Source of the DNA: Nemertoderma westbladi
Taxonomy: Eukaryota > Xenacoelomorpha > Nemertodermatida > Nemertodermatidae
Reading direction: 5' to 3'
DNA length: 58,351 bases
Assembly (NCBI GenBank): GCA_032718475.1
Contig: JAUCBJ010004434.1
Coordinates: 1 to 58,351, forward strand
Each line of letters starts with the position of its first letter. The stretch's first letter is position 1. The translations under genes were made by a program, and so were the position numbers. This document shows positions 49,419-58,351 of the stretch, piece after piece. The notes beneath the pieces were generated by a model. It worked only from the letters and a program-made list of their open reading frames with translations. It did no database searches and had not been told where the DNA came from.

Positions 49419-49566
49419 TGCAAACGCCGACCAGCAAAATATCATAATGAGTGTCGAGATGACGTCACAGAAGAACATGGGGGCGTAAACGTCTGTGACA
49501 GCGCTGCTACTGGGGTCCGTCATTCGTCTGTAGAACTCCACCGCCGGTCTGAAGAATCGCTGAATT
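49419..49566 (-). CDS. PIEZO: PIEZO exon: amphipathic helix and first helix of terminal blade
   Basis: This is a 148-nt exon with acceptor TTTTCTCTTTTCAG and donor GCA/GTAAGT. It encodes IQRFFRPAVEFYRRMTD, then SSSAVTDVYAPMFFCDVIST. The VTDVYAxMFxxDV motif matches vertebrate PIEZO (TDVYALMF). Nothing odd is seen in the exon itself. Confidence 0.95.
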
Positions 49567-49767
49567 CTGAAAAGAGAAAAATAATAAATTAAAGAGCCGG
49601 TTATATTATATATATAAACAGCTGCTATGGGTTATGGATTCTTGATAGCATTTTATTAATAACAGCAAATCATTTTAAAGTTCTACTGAGAAATTTAATA
49701 TTCGCATTTTTACTCATTGCGTCTTCTACTTAACAGGCAATGCAGTCAGTCAAAGATTAAAACATAC

Positions 49768-49873
49768 TTTAACATCATTGCTTCGGCAAATTCGGCTCCG
49801 GGAGGAAGAGGAATGTCTTCGATATCAGCGTCGTATTCAGCATCATCGTCATCAGCAACATCCAATGCAACAA
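49768..49873 (-). CDS. PIEZO: PIEZO exon: acidic linker
   Basis: This is a 106-nt exon with acceptor TAATTTCCAG and donor TTAAA/GTATGT. It encodes a disordered acidic linker (VADDDDAEYDADIED) followed by IPLPPGAEFAEAMMLK. Low conservation is expected in this cytosolic loop. It is supported by borders, by open frame and by exact phase fit: two bases complete the codon started at the 5' exon, and two bases continue into IQRFF. Confidence 0.85.
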
Positions 49874-50276
49874 CTGGAAATTATATTAATCTTATAGATA
49901 TTAATTATAAAATCTAAGAATCTAACTGATTTAGTATTCCCTGAGAATACCATCCATCTTGAGAATTAACAAATTTACTATGTACAACGTAATCTCACAG
50001 GCAGACAGACATATTATTATAATAATATATATAAAACGTTCTGCCCGACAGACCGGGAATAAATAGGACCCCACAAATTAACCTACTAACTGTATATAAT
50101 ATACCGGCGCCTAATTCTGCACCGTTGTTGTTCCCTATTCACCGTATCGCTTCTCGGTCTCATACCTTGTCTCTTTGTGTTTAAACCGACAGACACCCTT
50201 TCTTTAAGGATTCCTTTTCCCTTTTGACTCCATTTTTAACCGAGTTACGCACCCCAATTTAAAACCCACCACCATT
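49874..50276. other. PIEZO intron, unique part after the 36-bp array
   Basis: AT-rich intron sequence with no exon signal. It contains ATATTATTATAATAATATAT near 50010. Confidence 0.6.
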
Positions 50277-51250
50277 TCCCACCTTGTCTCTCTTTCTCCA
50301 ACTCATCCCGATTCCCACATTGTCTATCTTTCTCCAACTCATCCCGTTTCCCACCTTGTCTCTCTTTCTACAACTCATCCCGTTTCCCACATTGTCTCTC
50401 TGTCTCCAAATCATCCCGTTTCCCACATTGTCTCTCTTTCTCCAACTCATCCCGTTTCCCACCTTGTCTCTCTTTCTCCAACTCATCCCGTTTCCCACCT
50501 TGTCTCTCTGTCTCCAACTCATCCCGTTTCCCACATTGTCTATCTTTCTCCAACTCATCCCGTTTCCCACCTTGTCTCTCTTTCTCCAACTCATCCCGTT
50601 TCCCACATTGTCTCTCTTTCTCCAACTCATCCCGTTTCCCACCTTGTCTCTCTTTCTACAACTCATCCCGTTTCCCACCTTGTCTCTCTTTCTCCAACTC
50701 ATCCCGTTTCCCACCTTGTCTATCTTTCTCCAACTCATCCCGTTTCCCACCTTGTCTCTCTTTCTCCAACTCATCCCGTTTCCCACATTGTCTATCTTTC
50801 TCCAACTCATCCCGTTTCCCACCTTGTCTCTCTTTCTACAACTCATCCCGTTTCCCACATTGTCTCTCTGTCTCCAAATCATCCCGTTTCCCACATTGTC
50901 TCTCTGTCTCCAACTCATCCCGTTTCCCACATTGTCTCTCTTTCTACAACTCATCCCGTTTCCCACCTTGTCTCTCTTTCTCCAACTCATCCCGTTTCCC
51001 ACATTGTCTCTCTGTCTCCAACTCATCCCGTTTCCCACATTGTCTCTCTGTCTCCAACTCATCCCGTTTCCCACCTTGTCTCACTTTCTCCAACTCATCC
51101 CGTTTCCCACCTTGTCTCACTTTCTCCAACTCATCCCGTTTCCCACCTTGTCTCTCTTTCTCCAACTCATCCCGATTCCCACCTTGTGTCACTTTCTCCA
51201 ACTCATCCCGTTTCCCACCTTGTCTTTCTTTCTCCAACTCATCCTGAGTT
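50277..51250. repeat. 36-bp minisatellite, about 27 units, starting in a PIEZO exon and running into the intron
   Basis: On the gene strand the unit is GATGAGTTGGAGAAAGAGAG followed by ACAAGGTGGGAAACGG, coding DELEKERQGGKR in the PIEZO frame. Each unit holds AAG/GTGGGA (some AAT/GTGGGA), with the same phase as the inferred donor at 51219. The PIEZO frame stays open through eight more units until TAG at 50944-50946, caused by TTCTACAAC instead of TTCTCCAAC. The other minus frame (MSWRKRDKVGNG) is open for 271 codons but is out of frame with the upstream exon. Confidence 0.95.
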
Positions 51251-51345
51251 GCCTTCTCCGGATCCTCAGCTTCTGAGTCGCTGTCTGTAGAACTGGTGGA
51301 GTATTCGCTGGCGTCATCATAGTGATCTTTCCACAATCCAAAACG
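51219..51345 (-). CDS. PIEZO: PIEZO exon: Ser/Asp-rich linker with repeat-borne donor
   Basis: The acceptor is TCTGTTTTTGCAG. It encodes RFGLWKDHYDDASEYSTSS, then TDSDSEAEDPEKATQDELEK. GLW followed by an acidic, Ser-rich linker matches the corresponding PIEZO loop. The shortest in-phase end is ACAAG/GTGGGA at 51219 (127 nt). Equivalent in-phase donors recur every 36 nt (51183, 51147, 51111, 51075 and later weaker ones), so the exon could be longer by multiples of 12 residues. A GTGAGA word in some units is out of phase. Confidence 0.85.
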
Positions 51346-51459
51346 CTGCAAAAACAGACATACATCATAAAGTACAGATGGTAAAGATAAGCCATATGTT
51401 TTTATATTCATAGGCCTACGAGTTGACTTTTTTTGCATTGCACGCTTGGTGGAGTTTAC

Positions 51460-51648
51460 CTTTAAATTGGATCTGTGTAGAAATAGCGCCATCAAGAGAG
51501 CGACATCGTAATACGCGTAATCTTCTTTCATCTCAACTCCGAGAATGCGAGGCGCGAAAAACGGACTGGACATAAAAGGGAAAGCGTCCTTCATGGCATT
51601 CCAGGGGAAGAATTTAAACTGAAACAAATACTTGATGCACATGGTCAC
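51460..51648 (-). CDS. PIEZO: PIEZO exon: KYLFQFKFFPWN blade segment
   Basis: This is a 189-nt exon, phase 0 at both ends, with acceptor CGCTTCTTTTAG and donor TTAAAG/GTAAAC. It encodes VTMCIKYLFQFKFFPWN, then FFAPRILGVEMKEDYAYYDV and ALLMALFLHRSNLK. These are strongly conserved PIEZO signatures (KYxFQFxFxPWN, PPRILG, LMALFxHR). Confidence 0.96.
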
Positions 51649-52032
51649 CTAAAAGAAGCGAAGTGAAAAAAATAATATTATCAATAGTAAGAATTGAGCT
51701 ACGTGTGTGTGTATCCGTATATCATCCCACTTGTAGCTTAACTAGTAATCGACTCAACACATCTTCGGTCGTTCACATTTAGTGTAATTCAAAGCAATAC
51801 TTAATGTAGGCCGCGAACCAGGTTTCTCAATATTTGCTTCACTATCTTAACAATATTTTCATTATTTAATATTTATTTTTAGTTACACTAGTACATAATT
51901 CTCACCGAAACAACAAACTAAAGTCAATTACAGTTTCATTATTACGAGAAATCAGCTGCTTTTGCTATTGAAGAGAGTAGTATTGTTAAGCAATAAGAGA
52001 TACCGTTACAGTACTACAGTAGCGTACTATAC
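51649..52032. other. PIEZO intron
   Basis: AT-rich 384-bp intron with no repeat array and no other feature visible. Confidence 0.8.
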
Positions 52033-52282
52033 CTCAGTGTATGAAATAGCTATGAACCAGAACAGACGACTAGCTCGTGGAACGCTGAGCATGGACCAAC
52101 AGAAGACAATGATAGGCAGGGCGAGACTGAGAACGTTGGCAGACTGGAGGTTGTTCACAATGATGAGAAGGTAGCAGAGGAGTTCGGAATGGGAAACCAT
52201 CACGTAGAAAATGGCGAAGAACAATCGGACGGGTCGAGAGGATTCAGGACGTATTCGTGTAACAGGATCATCTTCTGGGGGT
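52033..52282 (-). CDS. PIEZO: PIEZO exon: HSELLCY blade helices
   Basis: This is a 250-nt exon with acceptor TTATTCCATCAG and donor GAG/GTATAG. It encodes a linker (EDDPVTRIRPESSRPVR) then VSHSELLCYLLIIVNN, LALPIIVFCWSMLSVPRAS and FWFIAISYTE. HSELxCY and the LPxxVFxWxMLSxPR helix are nearly invariant in PIEZO proteins. One leading base completes Gly with the upstream exon. Confidence 0.96.
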
Positions 52283-52708
52283 CTGATGGAATAAATAATT
52301 ATCATTATTAGGAACAAATTAGTTGCGACCAACAGTGTAGTTGGAGCTCTATTTAATATAATCGTTTATGAAATGATGGTACACATTATTCAATTTTTTC
52401 GTGCTGTTTATGTCACATACACGTACTGTAGTTGTACCAAGGAAGTTGAAAGATCGCTATGCAATATCGAGTCGAGTAAGGGGTATATGGAAATTACCTT
52501 GAGCCGATGGCCGGGTAGAATACTGATAAATGGCTGAAGTTTTATTAAATAATATACCTAAATCAGACTGAGGATTAATACCGAAACTATTAATGCCATG
52601 CATCGAGTACAGCAGTCTGGTGTTTAAATAAACAATCTAATGGTAAGAAATATATTGGCCTATTATAAGGGAGCAGAAGTTGTATACGACCTATCGCACA
52701 CAACTTAC

Positions 52709-52863
52709 CCAGACGGTTGTTTAAGAACTCCCTTAGGAATGGATTCTTCCTTCTCTCTGTTATCTTCGCTCTCATCTTCTCTCTCTTTGATGTCACCGAA
52801 ACTCACAAGTCCAGCCTGAATAGCTAATTTGGTCATTTCTTTCCGTTGCCGCTCTTCCTCCTC
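52709..52863 (-). CDS. PIEZO: PIEZO exon: charged cytosolic linker
   Basis: This is a 155-nt exon with acceptor TTTCGTGTAG and donor TCTGG/GTAAGT. It encodes EEEERQRKEMTKLAIQAGLV, then KEREDESEDNREKEESIPKG. It is a probable coiled-coil or charged loop. Sequence is poorly conserved in the family; the support is good borders, an open frame and phase agreement on both sides. Confidence 0.85.
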
Positions 52864-52975
52864 CTACACGAAATAAACTTTAATTAATTAATTTTAATTA
52901 TTCCGCCGTCATCAAGTTCATATTGTAAAGGTGCGTGTACAATGTACAGAAGAGTATAACTTAGTTTAAAGTTAC

Positions 52976-53151
52976 CTTAGCGACTCTAATTTCCATTTCC
53001 CGTTTTTCTATACGTTCCTTTTCTAGAATATGCGCGACGTAGCGGTAGTCGTAAGTAACATCTCCCAGGCCAGAAACCGTACCATCGATAGTTTGCGTAA
53101 AGATACTCCACATGATGCTAATACCTCTAAACATCTTTTGTTTGGAGGAAG
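52976..53151 (-). CDS. PIEZO: PIEZO exon: amphipathic helix before the linker
   Basis: This is a 176-nt exon with acceptor ATATTTTACAG and donor AAG/GTAACT. It encodes SSKQKMFRGISIMWSIFTQT, then VTYDYRYVAHILEKERIEKR. The pattern of an aromatic helix followed by a YV..LxxER helix fits the segment just before the disordered linker in PIEZO1/2. It starts with two bases, so an upstream exon must end with one base. Confidence 0.85.
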
Positions 53152-54529
53152 CTGTAAAATATTCGAAAACAAATAAACCCCCATTTACATTGGAACTAAT
53201 AAATTAGTATCCATGCCGTGTGTATTCTGTGTAGATACGTAAAATGTTGATTCCAGATTACAAAGAGTTTAGCAACATTTCAACATAAGGGGTTTTCCTT
53301 TGACGCGGACGGGTTAAGTCCCTAATGACGACAAACATGTATAGTAACGTGTTTCAATTGTTAAACTTGAGGGAATTTCCCGTTTTCGGATAGAGAACTA
53401 TCCGCCTCTTACCCTATAAGTGTAAAAGTGTAAATTTGCAGACATATAAATTCTAAATATCAATATATTTAGCAATACCCGGTGTTATGTTCGGCAAATT
53501 TTTTTATTTTTTTCTAAACACGATACACCGCAAACCGGAGTAAAAGGGATCTTTTATTTGAAGTGATAAATGACCAAGTAAAACGTGCACGAAATAATGA
53601 TACTTTATAACGAAATCGTAAGTTTTATAATATTAAAAACAAAAATTCCTTATAATAAAACATGACAGCCAGTGTAGAGTGGAGATCTGGTAGAAGGAGA
53701 GTACGACCCAGGGCTTGACTTTCATCTAGCTAGTTCGCCTAGTGTGGGGCACTCTGTGCAAGTGAGTCAATGGTATAGAGATTGACTGCAGTCGCATTGC
53801 AGAAACTACAGATACATGATACATTCCTCCGTAATTGTGTGGAAGGGGGTCATACGCTACGCCTATACTTTTAAAAAAATTTTAAAATCACTCTTAGATT
53901 AGTGGTTACATCGGGAAAAAATAGTTATTATTCAAAAAAATTTAACCGTTTCTGCCTGATAATTTTTTAATAGCCATTGGAAAAAACTTTTTAAGTACTT
54001 TCCACGTTCAGCCTTGTATTCCTATGGTTTTGTTGTAATTTAATTCCTCGTTGATTTTTTTCTTTTTTTTGTCACGGTATTGTAATTGTGGATATTGATG
54101 ATAATATAGGCCCCATTTCCATGTAACAGCAACTCTTTGTGTAAATGGAAATGAAGCTAATTGGTATATTCGATCAATACAATTGAGAATAGCACAGAAC
54201 ACACATTGTGTCGTTCGTTTGCCTTTGACTCAGTGCCACAGTTTGTGTTAGTTATGTCATAGGAATTCATTCAGGAAGAAAGAATATATATTAAAATCAT
54301 AGATCGAAAATGATTCAGCGAGTGCAATCGCTATGGCAACGCTATGCGGTATCCACTGGGAAGGGTTTAGTATAGTATTTGTTATTGCTGTTATCGTGAA
54401 GTCTGTGTGAAGAGAGAAGCAGTTCAGTAGTACATGTGGGTCGATACCGTTGCACAGGCTTGGAGGGAAACCAGGATGGAATGAGTCAGGCAGTCCTGGG
54501 TGGCAGATGGGGTGAGGGATGGGACTCAC
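53152..54529. other. Probable PIEZO intron, no exon seen
   Basis: AT-rich, with several A or T runs near 53870-53960 and one 90-codon minus-strand ORF (54257-54529) without a recognisable domain. No tandem array is present, unlike the introns nearer the 3' end. Confidence 0.5.
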
Positions 54530-54581
54530 ACAATATGCAGCGTGCTGTTCTTGTTATATAAGCTAACAGAGCAGCCGTGTA
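54530..54581 (-). CDS. PIEZO: Tentative small upstream PIEZO exon
   Basis: This is a 52-nt open stretch between acceptor CTTATGTTTTCAG and donor ATTGT/GTGAGT, encoding YTAALLAYITRTARCIL. It ends with one base, as needed to join the exon at 53151 (making Ser). The hydrophobic, helix-like content suits a PIEZO blade, but I cannot recognise a specific motif in so short a piece. It may be a chance pairing of splice sites. Confidence 0.35.
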
Positions 54582-55630
54582 CTGAAAACATAAGAGTAAA
54601 TACGTTCAACTAGTTAACTAAAATCCTGATGTACTGTATATAATTCCAATTACTTTTATTATCTATTGGTAAATTAAATTCATTGTATAATATCAGACAA
54701 GTAGACCATAACACAATGCTATACGCAGATATTCATTAAGTTTAGTGTTTCATTATTATCTTGTTTATATTGTAAATTATTAGTTATGTTTATTAATAAG
54801 GTATTATAAGAATTACACAGCTGGTAAGTAAGATTATTAAATAATAATAACTTCCCAGAATTATTAAGTACCAAGTTAAACAAAATAGGAGCTCGTTGGG
54901 AAATATATTATTGCAAATAACCTTTCACTAAATTCTAGAGTAATTTATTTGGAATTGATGATATAAATAGAATATCCACAAGTTTAGTTAATTTATATAT
55001 TTATTTTAAGTCGGCGTGAAATTCACCGTGAAATAAAGTAAACTCAATAGTGAGCTTTGGAATGTTATATATCACGGCGTGTTATAAAGTAGCATCATTC
55101 TTTCAGTATTTCTGTATCGTATTCTACGGTCACGGTGAAGTAGGCCTAACAGTAAGTCATTCATTACAGATACAGACAGCACAATCTTCATAGGTCGTTG
55201 TCGGCACCGTTACTGCGTAGGTTACTGTTCTGCAAACTAAAATTTAGTGTTGATCATGAATGATCAATGTGGCTGCAGATTATTGGTAATGACAATTGGG
55301 AGACAATGAGGACATAGATCAGGTAGTAATTCCAAGGTCACCATTTATCTGAGCCGATATCGGACTGGGTTAGAGTGCCAGACATCCAACATGGAGAACA
55401 TGGGCAACATCCAGTTAGTTTCCGCTTGGAAGTCAATGCCGACTAAGCTAAGCTATGCCATTATAATAACAATATGAAAAAAGGATCTGTAACAATTTCT
55501 AAAAATCAGGCATATTTTTATTGCACTTCCGTAGAGGAGCACAACTGACTGGTTTTATTAACCTCTATTATTTATCTTTCAGGATATTTGTTTCTTTATA
55601 CAGCTATATCAAGATTTTATCATTATTCTA
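54582..55630. other. Region upstream of the Ig-domain gene, no gene seen
   Basis: AT-rich sequence. It may include the promoter and 5' exon(s) of the Ig gene on plus and intron of PIEZO on minus. I could not identify further PIEZO exons on the minus strand here. Confidence 0.45.
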
Positions 55631-55636
55631 TTTCAG
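55631..55636 (+). promoter_or_regulatory. Candidate 3' splice site in the 5' untranslated region of the Ig gene
   Basis: ATCATTATTCTATTTCAG is a good polypyrimidine tract plus AG on the plus strand, 75 nt before the start codon. The frame of the ORF meets TAA at 55664 between this site and the ATG, so coding cannot continue upstream across it. A non-coding 5' exon is likely. Confidence 0.45.
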
Positions 55637-55711
55637 AAATGTAATTTGGTGAAATTAATTTATTAATTGACAACATTGCAAGTCACAGAGAAGAAAATAC
55701 AACGTTTAACA

Positions 55712-58351
55712 ATGAAAGTTTTACTTTTTGTATTTCCATTGTTCATTTGTATGCGCTGTGTACTATCAGCAGCGCCCACCATATCTTCAACAGCGGTCGT
55801 CCTCAACCAAGACAACAAGTACGACCTAAAGTGTGTATCTGAAGACGTGGCCAATTTGCAAATGAAATTTAAAGATACAAATAACGCAGATATAAGTGAT
55901 ACACAAGGCACCTACACAGTGACTTCCAACACAGCGGGAAATCCAATACTAATTGTCACATTGGATAATCCTTCCGCGGATACAGATGGATCCTACACTT
56001 GTGAAGCCAGTGTTGATGGAGAGATATCAACTCTCGCTTTAGATGTAGTTGTTCTAAAATCAGCAACTGTTACCACTCCTGCCAACGGAATTATAAAATA
56101 TGGAGATACTAACTTTGTTTTAACATGTAATGTGGAACCTTCGTCATATAGTGGAGTTATTACATGGAAGTTTACTGGTACTGGTGAATCCAGTCCAACA
56201 ACAATTGCTGCCAATGACCACTATGCACTCAGTGGTAAAACATTGACAGTATCGACAGTTGTTGTAGCTGATGAAGGGACATACAAATGTGAGGCAGCAG
56301 ATACAGATAGTGGCCCTGTGGTTGTGGTTGGAAATGAAGTTGGTGTTGTTGTCAGAGCTAAAATGACATCCGTTGCTATCACCCAACCTGTCAATGGTAT
56401 TATAAAAGTAGGGGATTCAAACTTTGTTTTAACATGTAATGTTGAACCTTCGTCATATAATGGAGTTCTTACATGGAAGTTTACTGGTACTGGTGAATCC
56501 AGTCCAACAACAATTGTTGCCAATGACCACTATGCACTCAGTGGTAAAACATTGACAGTATCGACAGTTGTTGTAGGCGACGAAGGGACATACAAATGTG
56601 TGGCAGCAAATGCATCAAATGGGCCTGTAATTGTTGTGGGGGATGAAGTTGACGTTGTTGTCAGAGCTAAAATGACATCAGTTACTATCACTCAACCTGC
56701 CAATGGAATTATAAAAGTAGGGGATACTAACTTTGTTTTAACCTGTAATGTGGAACCTTCGTCATATAGTGGAGTTATTACATGGAAGTTTACTGGTACT
56801 GGTGAATCCAGTCCAACAACAATTGCTGCCAATGACCACTATGCACTCAGTGGTAAAACATTGACAGTATCGACAGTTATTGTAGCTGATGAAGGGACAT
56901 ACAAATGTGAGGCAGCAAATGCAGCTAATGGGCCTGTAATTGTTGTGGGGGATGACATTAATGTGATTATCAGGGCTAAAATTACATCTACCACTGTGAG
57001 TTTAGTAGATAGTAAGTACAAGTTAACTTGTGAAGCCACTGGAGAAATTACTATAGATATCAAGTTTAAAGATCCAGCAGGTGTGGAAACTACTGATGTA
57101 AATAAGTACACGCCTTCACTCACTACATCGGGAAATACAGCCACCTTAGTTGTGACTTTGGAGAATCCAAGTTTGATTTCTGATGGTGACTACAGTTGCG
57201 AAGCTTTTGCAAATGGTGATAATGCGTCACCGACTACAGAAACAATGCAAGTTGTCATCCTCAAATCAGTAATTATCACTCAACCTGCTAATGGTATTAT
57301 AAAAGCAGGGGATTCTAACTTTGTTTTAACATGTAATGTGGAACCTTCATCATATAGTGGAGTTATTACATGGAAGTTTACTGGTACTGGTGAATCCAGT
57401 CCAACAACAATTGCTGCCAATGACCACTATGCACTCAGTGGTAAAACATTGACAGTATCGACAGTTGTTGTAGGCGACGAAGGGACATACAAATGTGAGG
57501 CATCAGATACAGATAGTGGCCCTGTGGTTGTGGTTGAAAATGAAAAACAAGTTGGTATTAAAGTTCAAGCTGAACTTGTAAGTTTTATTGAAACTATATC
57601 TGCCGGATTACAATTTGAATGCACAGCAAAAGGAGACCCTGTTCCTGAAATTTCGATATACCACCCTACTGATTCTGAAACACAATTAAGTGGCGATAGA
57701 TATACAATTACTTTACAAGAAAACTGTGTAATAAAAGGAGATTGCATGAAAACAATAGTTGTTAACAGTCCAACATATAATGATGTTGGTGAATATAGTT
57801 GCAAAGCTAAAAACATTATTGATGGACATGATTACCTGGTTGAATCAGAAGAAAGCTGGAAAGTCATTGGTGTACAGAAGGTGGTTGTTACTATACCAGA
57901 AAATCAGAATGACATCAAGGTTGGAATTGATGTAACCCTTCGGTGTATTGCTAGTTTTGGCACCAGTACTACTTATACATATGGATGGGCAAAAATACCT
58001 GCTGGTGGTGGCGATGTTACAGAAATGACAGAGAACACCGCAAACTATGAATTAACTGCTGACACACTCAAAATAACTAGTATTCAACTAAGTGATAGCG
58101 GCACTTACAAATGTTTTCTACATGCAGAACCAGAAATCCTTGGGAATCGGAAATCTATTATACAACTGGATGATACAGTTATAAATATTGAAGTGAAGAC
58201 CCCTTCTAGTGTTTCAGGTCTAACAATTGCAAGTCCCTTTTCATCTGCACCTATTCATATTGGAGATAATATTCGGCTCATATGTGGTGCCGCTGGTGAC
58301 CCTATGCCTCTTATTAAATGGGAATTTCAAAGTCCCACTGAAACAATAACA
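55712..58351 (+). CDS. Secreted or membrane protein with at least nine Ig-like domains (5' part, runs off the window)
   Basis: The ORF is open for 880 codons to the window edge. The ATG has A at -3 and starts a signal peptide (MKVLLFVFPLFICMRCVLSA). Ig domains are shown by paired cysteines with a W or F core and DxGxYxC. First cysteines are at about residues 41, 139, 242, 345, 440, 541, 637, 745 and 858; the ninth is cut by the edge. Domains 2, 3, 4 and 6 are near-copies (type B, ITWKFTGTGESSPTTI), while 1 and 5 form another type (A), giving the order A-B-B-B-A-B followed by three diverged domains. The first three B copies are spaced exactly 309 bp. No intron interrupts 2.6 kb, which is unusual for Ig genes, whose domains are usually on separate exons. 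Function is unknown; adhesion or recognition is typical of such architecture. No membrane anchor is visible in this part. Confidence 0.9.
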   Translation, partial: MKVLLFVFPLFICMRCVLSAAPTISSTAVVLNQDNKYDLKCVSEDVANLQMKFKDTNNADISDTQGTYTVTSNTAGNPILIVTLDNPSADTDGSYTCEASVDGEISTLALDVVVLKSATVTTPANGIIKYGDTNFVLTCNVEPSSYSGVITWKFTGTGESSPTTIAANDHYALSGKTLTVSTVVVADEGTYKCEAADTDSGPVVVVGNEVGVVVRAKMTSVAITQPVNGIIKVGDSNFVLTCNVEPSSYNGVLTWKFTGTGESSPTTIVANDHYALSGKTLTVSTVVVGDEGTYKCVAANASNGPVIVVGDEVDVVVRAKMTSVTITQPANGIIKVGDTNFVLTCNVEPSSYSGVITWKFTGTGESSPTTIAANDHYALSGKTLTVSTVIVADEGTYKCEAANAANGPVIVVGDDINVIIRAKITSTTVSLVDSKYKLTCEATGEITIDIKFKDPAGVETTDVNKYTPSLTTSGNTATLVVTLENPSLISDGDYSCEAFANGDNASPTTETMQVVILKSVIITQPANGIIKAGDSNFVLTCNVEPSSYSGVITWKFTGTGESSPTTIAANDHYALSGKTLTVSTVVVGDEGTYKCEASDTDSGPVVVVENEKQVGIKVQAELVSFIETISAGLQFECTAKGDPVPEISIYHPTDSETQLSGDRYTITLQENCVIKGDCMKTIVVNSPTYNDVGEYSCKAKNIIDGHDYLVESEESWKVIGVQKVVVTIPENQNDIKVGIDVTLRCIASFGTSTTYTYGWAKIPAGGGDVTEMTENTANYELTADTLKITSIQLSDSGTYKCFLHAEPEILGNRKSIIQLDDTVINIEVKTPSSVSGLTIASPFSSAPIHIGDNIRLICGAAGDPMPLIKWEFQSPTETIT

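Larger units (their letters stand above)
11129..54581 (-). other. PIEZO: PIEZO mechanosensitive channel gene, C-terminal half (gene extent)
   Basis: Seventeen consecutive coding positions on the minus strand join in phase, using GT and AG borders throughout, into about 920 residues that follow the order of vertebrate PIEZO1/2 from the cytosolic linker to the stop codon. PIEZO proteins form trimeric, mechanically gated cation channels in the plasma membrane. Landmarks recognised from family knowledge are HSELLCY, KYLFQFKFFPWN, DRALYLRK, CGYPTRILGNFLTKKY, MDWMFTETTLSL, WFPLLFMSL, GGYQPIF, SPPARK, FPKYIRT, EWWEL, IMGLYISVVLV, FDELPHVDRILKLC and YRSPEQMIRWTK. The N-terminal half (further peripheral blades) is not visible in the window. 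Introns hold seven tandem arrays totalling about 29 kb, a LINE remnant and MITEs. An exon 5' of 53151 is tentative. Exons are listed individually. Confidence 0.93.

Noticed and set aside
50259-51074. 271-codon minus-strand ORF of MSWRKRDKVGNG repeats
   Set aside because: It is out of frame with the PIEZO exon that enters the array; the PIEZO frame reads DELEKERQGGKR.
51075-51122. GTGAGA words in KVRQ-type repeat units as the PIEZO donor
   Set aside because: They are good donor matches but in phase 0, which does not fit the next exon at 49873 (needs one base carried over).
54257-54529. 90-codon minus-strand ORF as a PIEZO exon
   Set aside because: The sequence is Pro/His-rich at its start with no family resemblance, and it lies just 3' of a plausible donor, so it is probably intron.

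Overview
This is a eukaryotic, AT-rich, intron-rich window. The frequent words TACTGTA and TAGGCCTA, tRNA-headed SINEs, fold-back elements and invertebrate-like protein sequences suggest a marine invertebrate deuterostome, perhaps an echinoderm. That placement is inference and weak.

Layout: 1-5.07 kb is non-coding with dispersed repeats. At 5.07-5.96 kb (+) there is one intronless 296-residue beta-propeller-like ORF. From 6 to 11.1 kb the DNA is again non-coding, with a 172-bp near-perfect palindrome, a second SINE copy and a MITE-like element. From 11.13 to about 53.15 kb the minus strand carries the C-terminal half of a PIEZO mechanosensitive channel gene, which I reassembled from splice sites, reading phases and family similarity. 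It has 17 well-supported coding positions and one tentative exon further 5'. The joined exons give about 920 residues, from the cytosolic linker through the last peripheral blade, anchor, outer helix, extracellular cap, inner helix and C-terminal domain, ending at a stop at 11129. At 55.71 kb to the right edge (+) there is a signal-peptide protein of at least nine Ig-like domains in one open exon of at least 2,640 bp. It lies antisense to PIEZO and probably sits inside a PIEZO intron, because the N-terminal half of PIEZO is not in the window.

About half of the window is tandem repeat, nearly all inside PIEZO introns: 24-bp (17.2 kb), 39-bp (6.5 kb), 46-bp (1.3 kb), 18-bp (2.1 kb), 36-bp collagen-like (0.25 kb), 70-bp (1.1 kb) and 36-bp (1.0 kb) arrays. 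Several are anchored on splice sites. The 24-bp array is a roughly 700-fold expansion of the authentic 5' splice site of the penultimate intron. The 39-bp array runs to about 15 nt from a 3' splice site and repeats its branch-point region. The 18-bp array reaches about 10 nt from another 3' splice site and is almost free of AG in the sense direction. The 36-bp array starts in coding sequence and repeats an in-phase 5' splice site, giving a possible ladder of 12-residue isoform steps.

The most gene-like novelty is a pair of alternative cap-domain exons (42537-42643 and 39679-39767). They are homologous and have identical phases. Both including both and skipping both give an early stop, so the pair must be spliced mutually exclusively if both are used. 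All exon calls are from reading the sequence; none were tested by alignment or transcripts.
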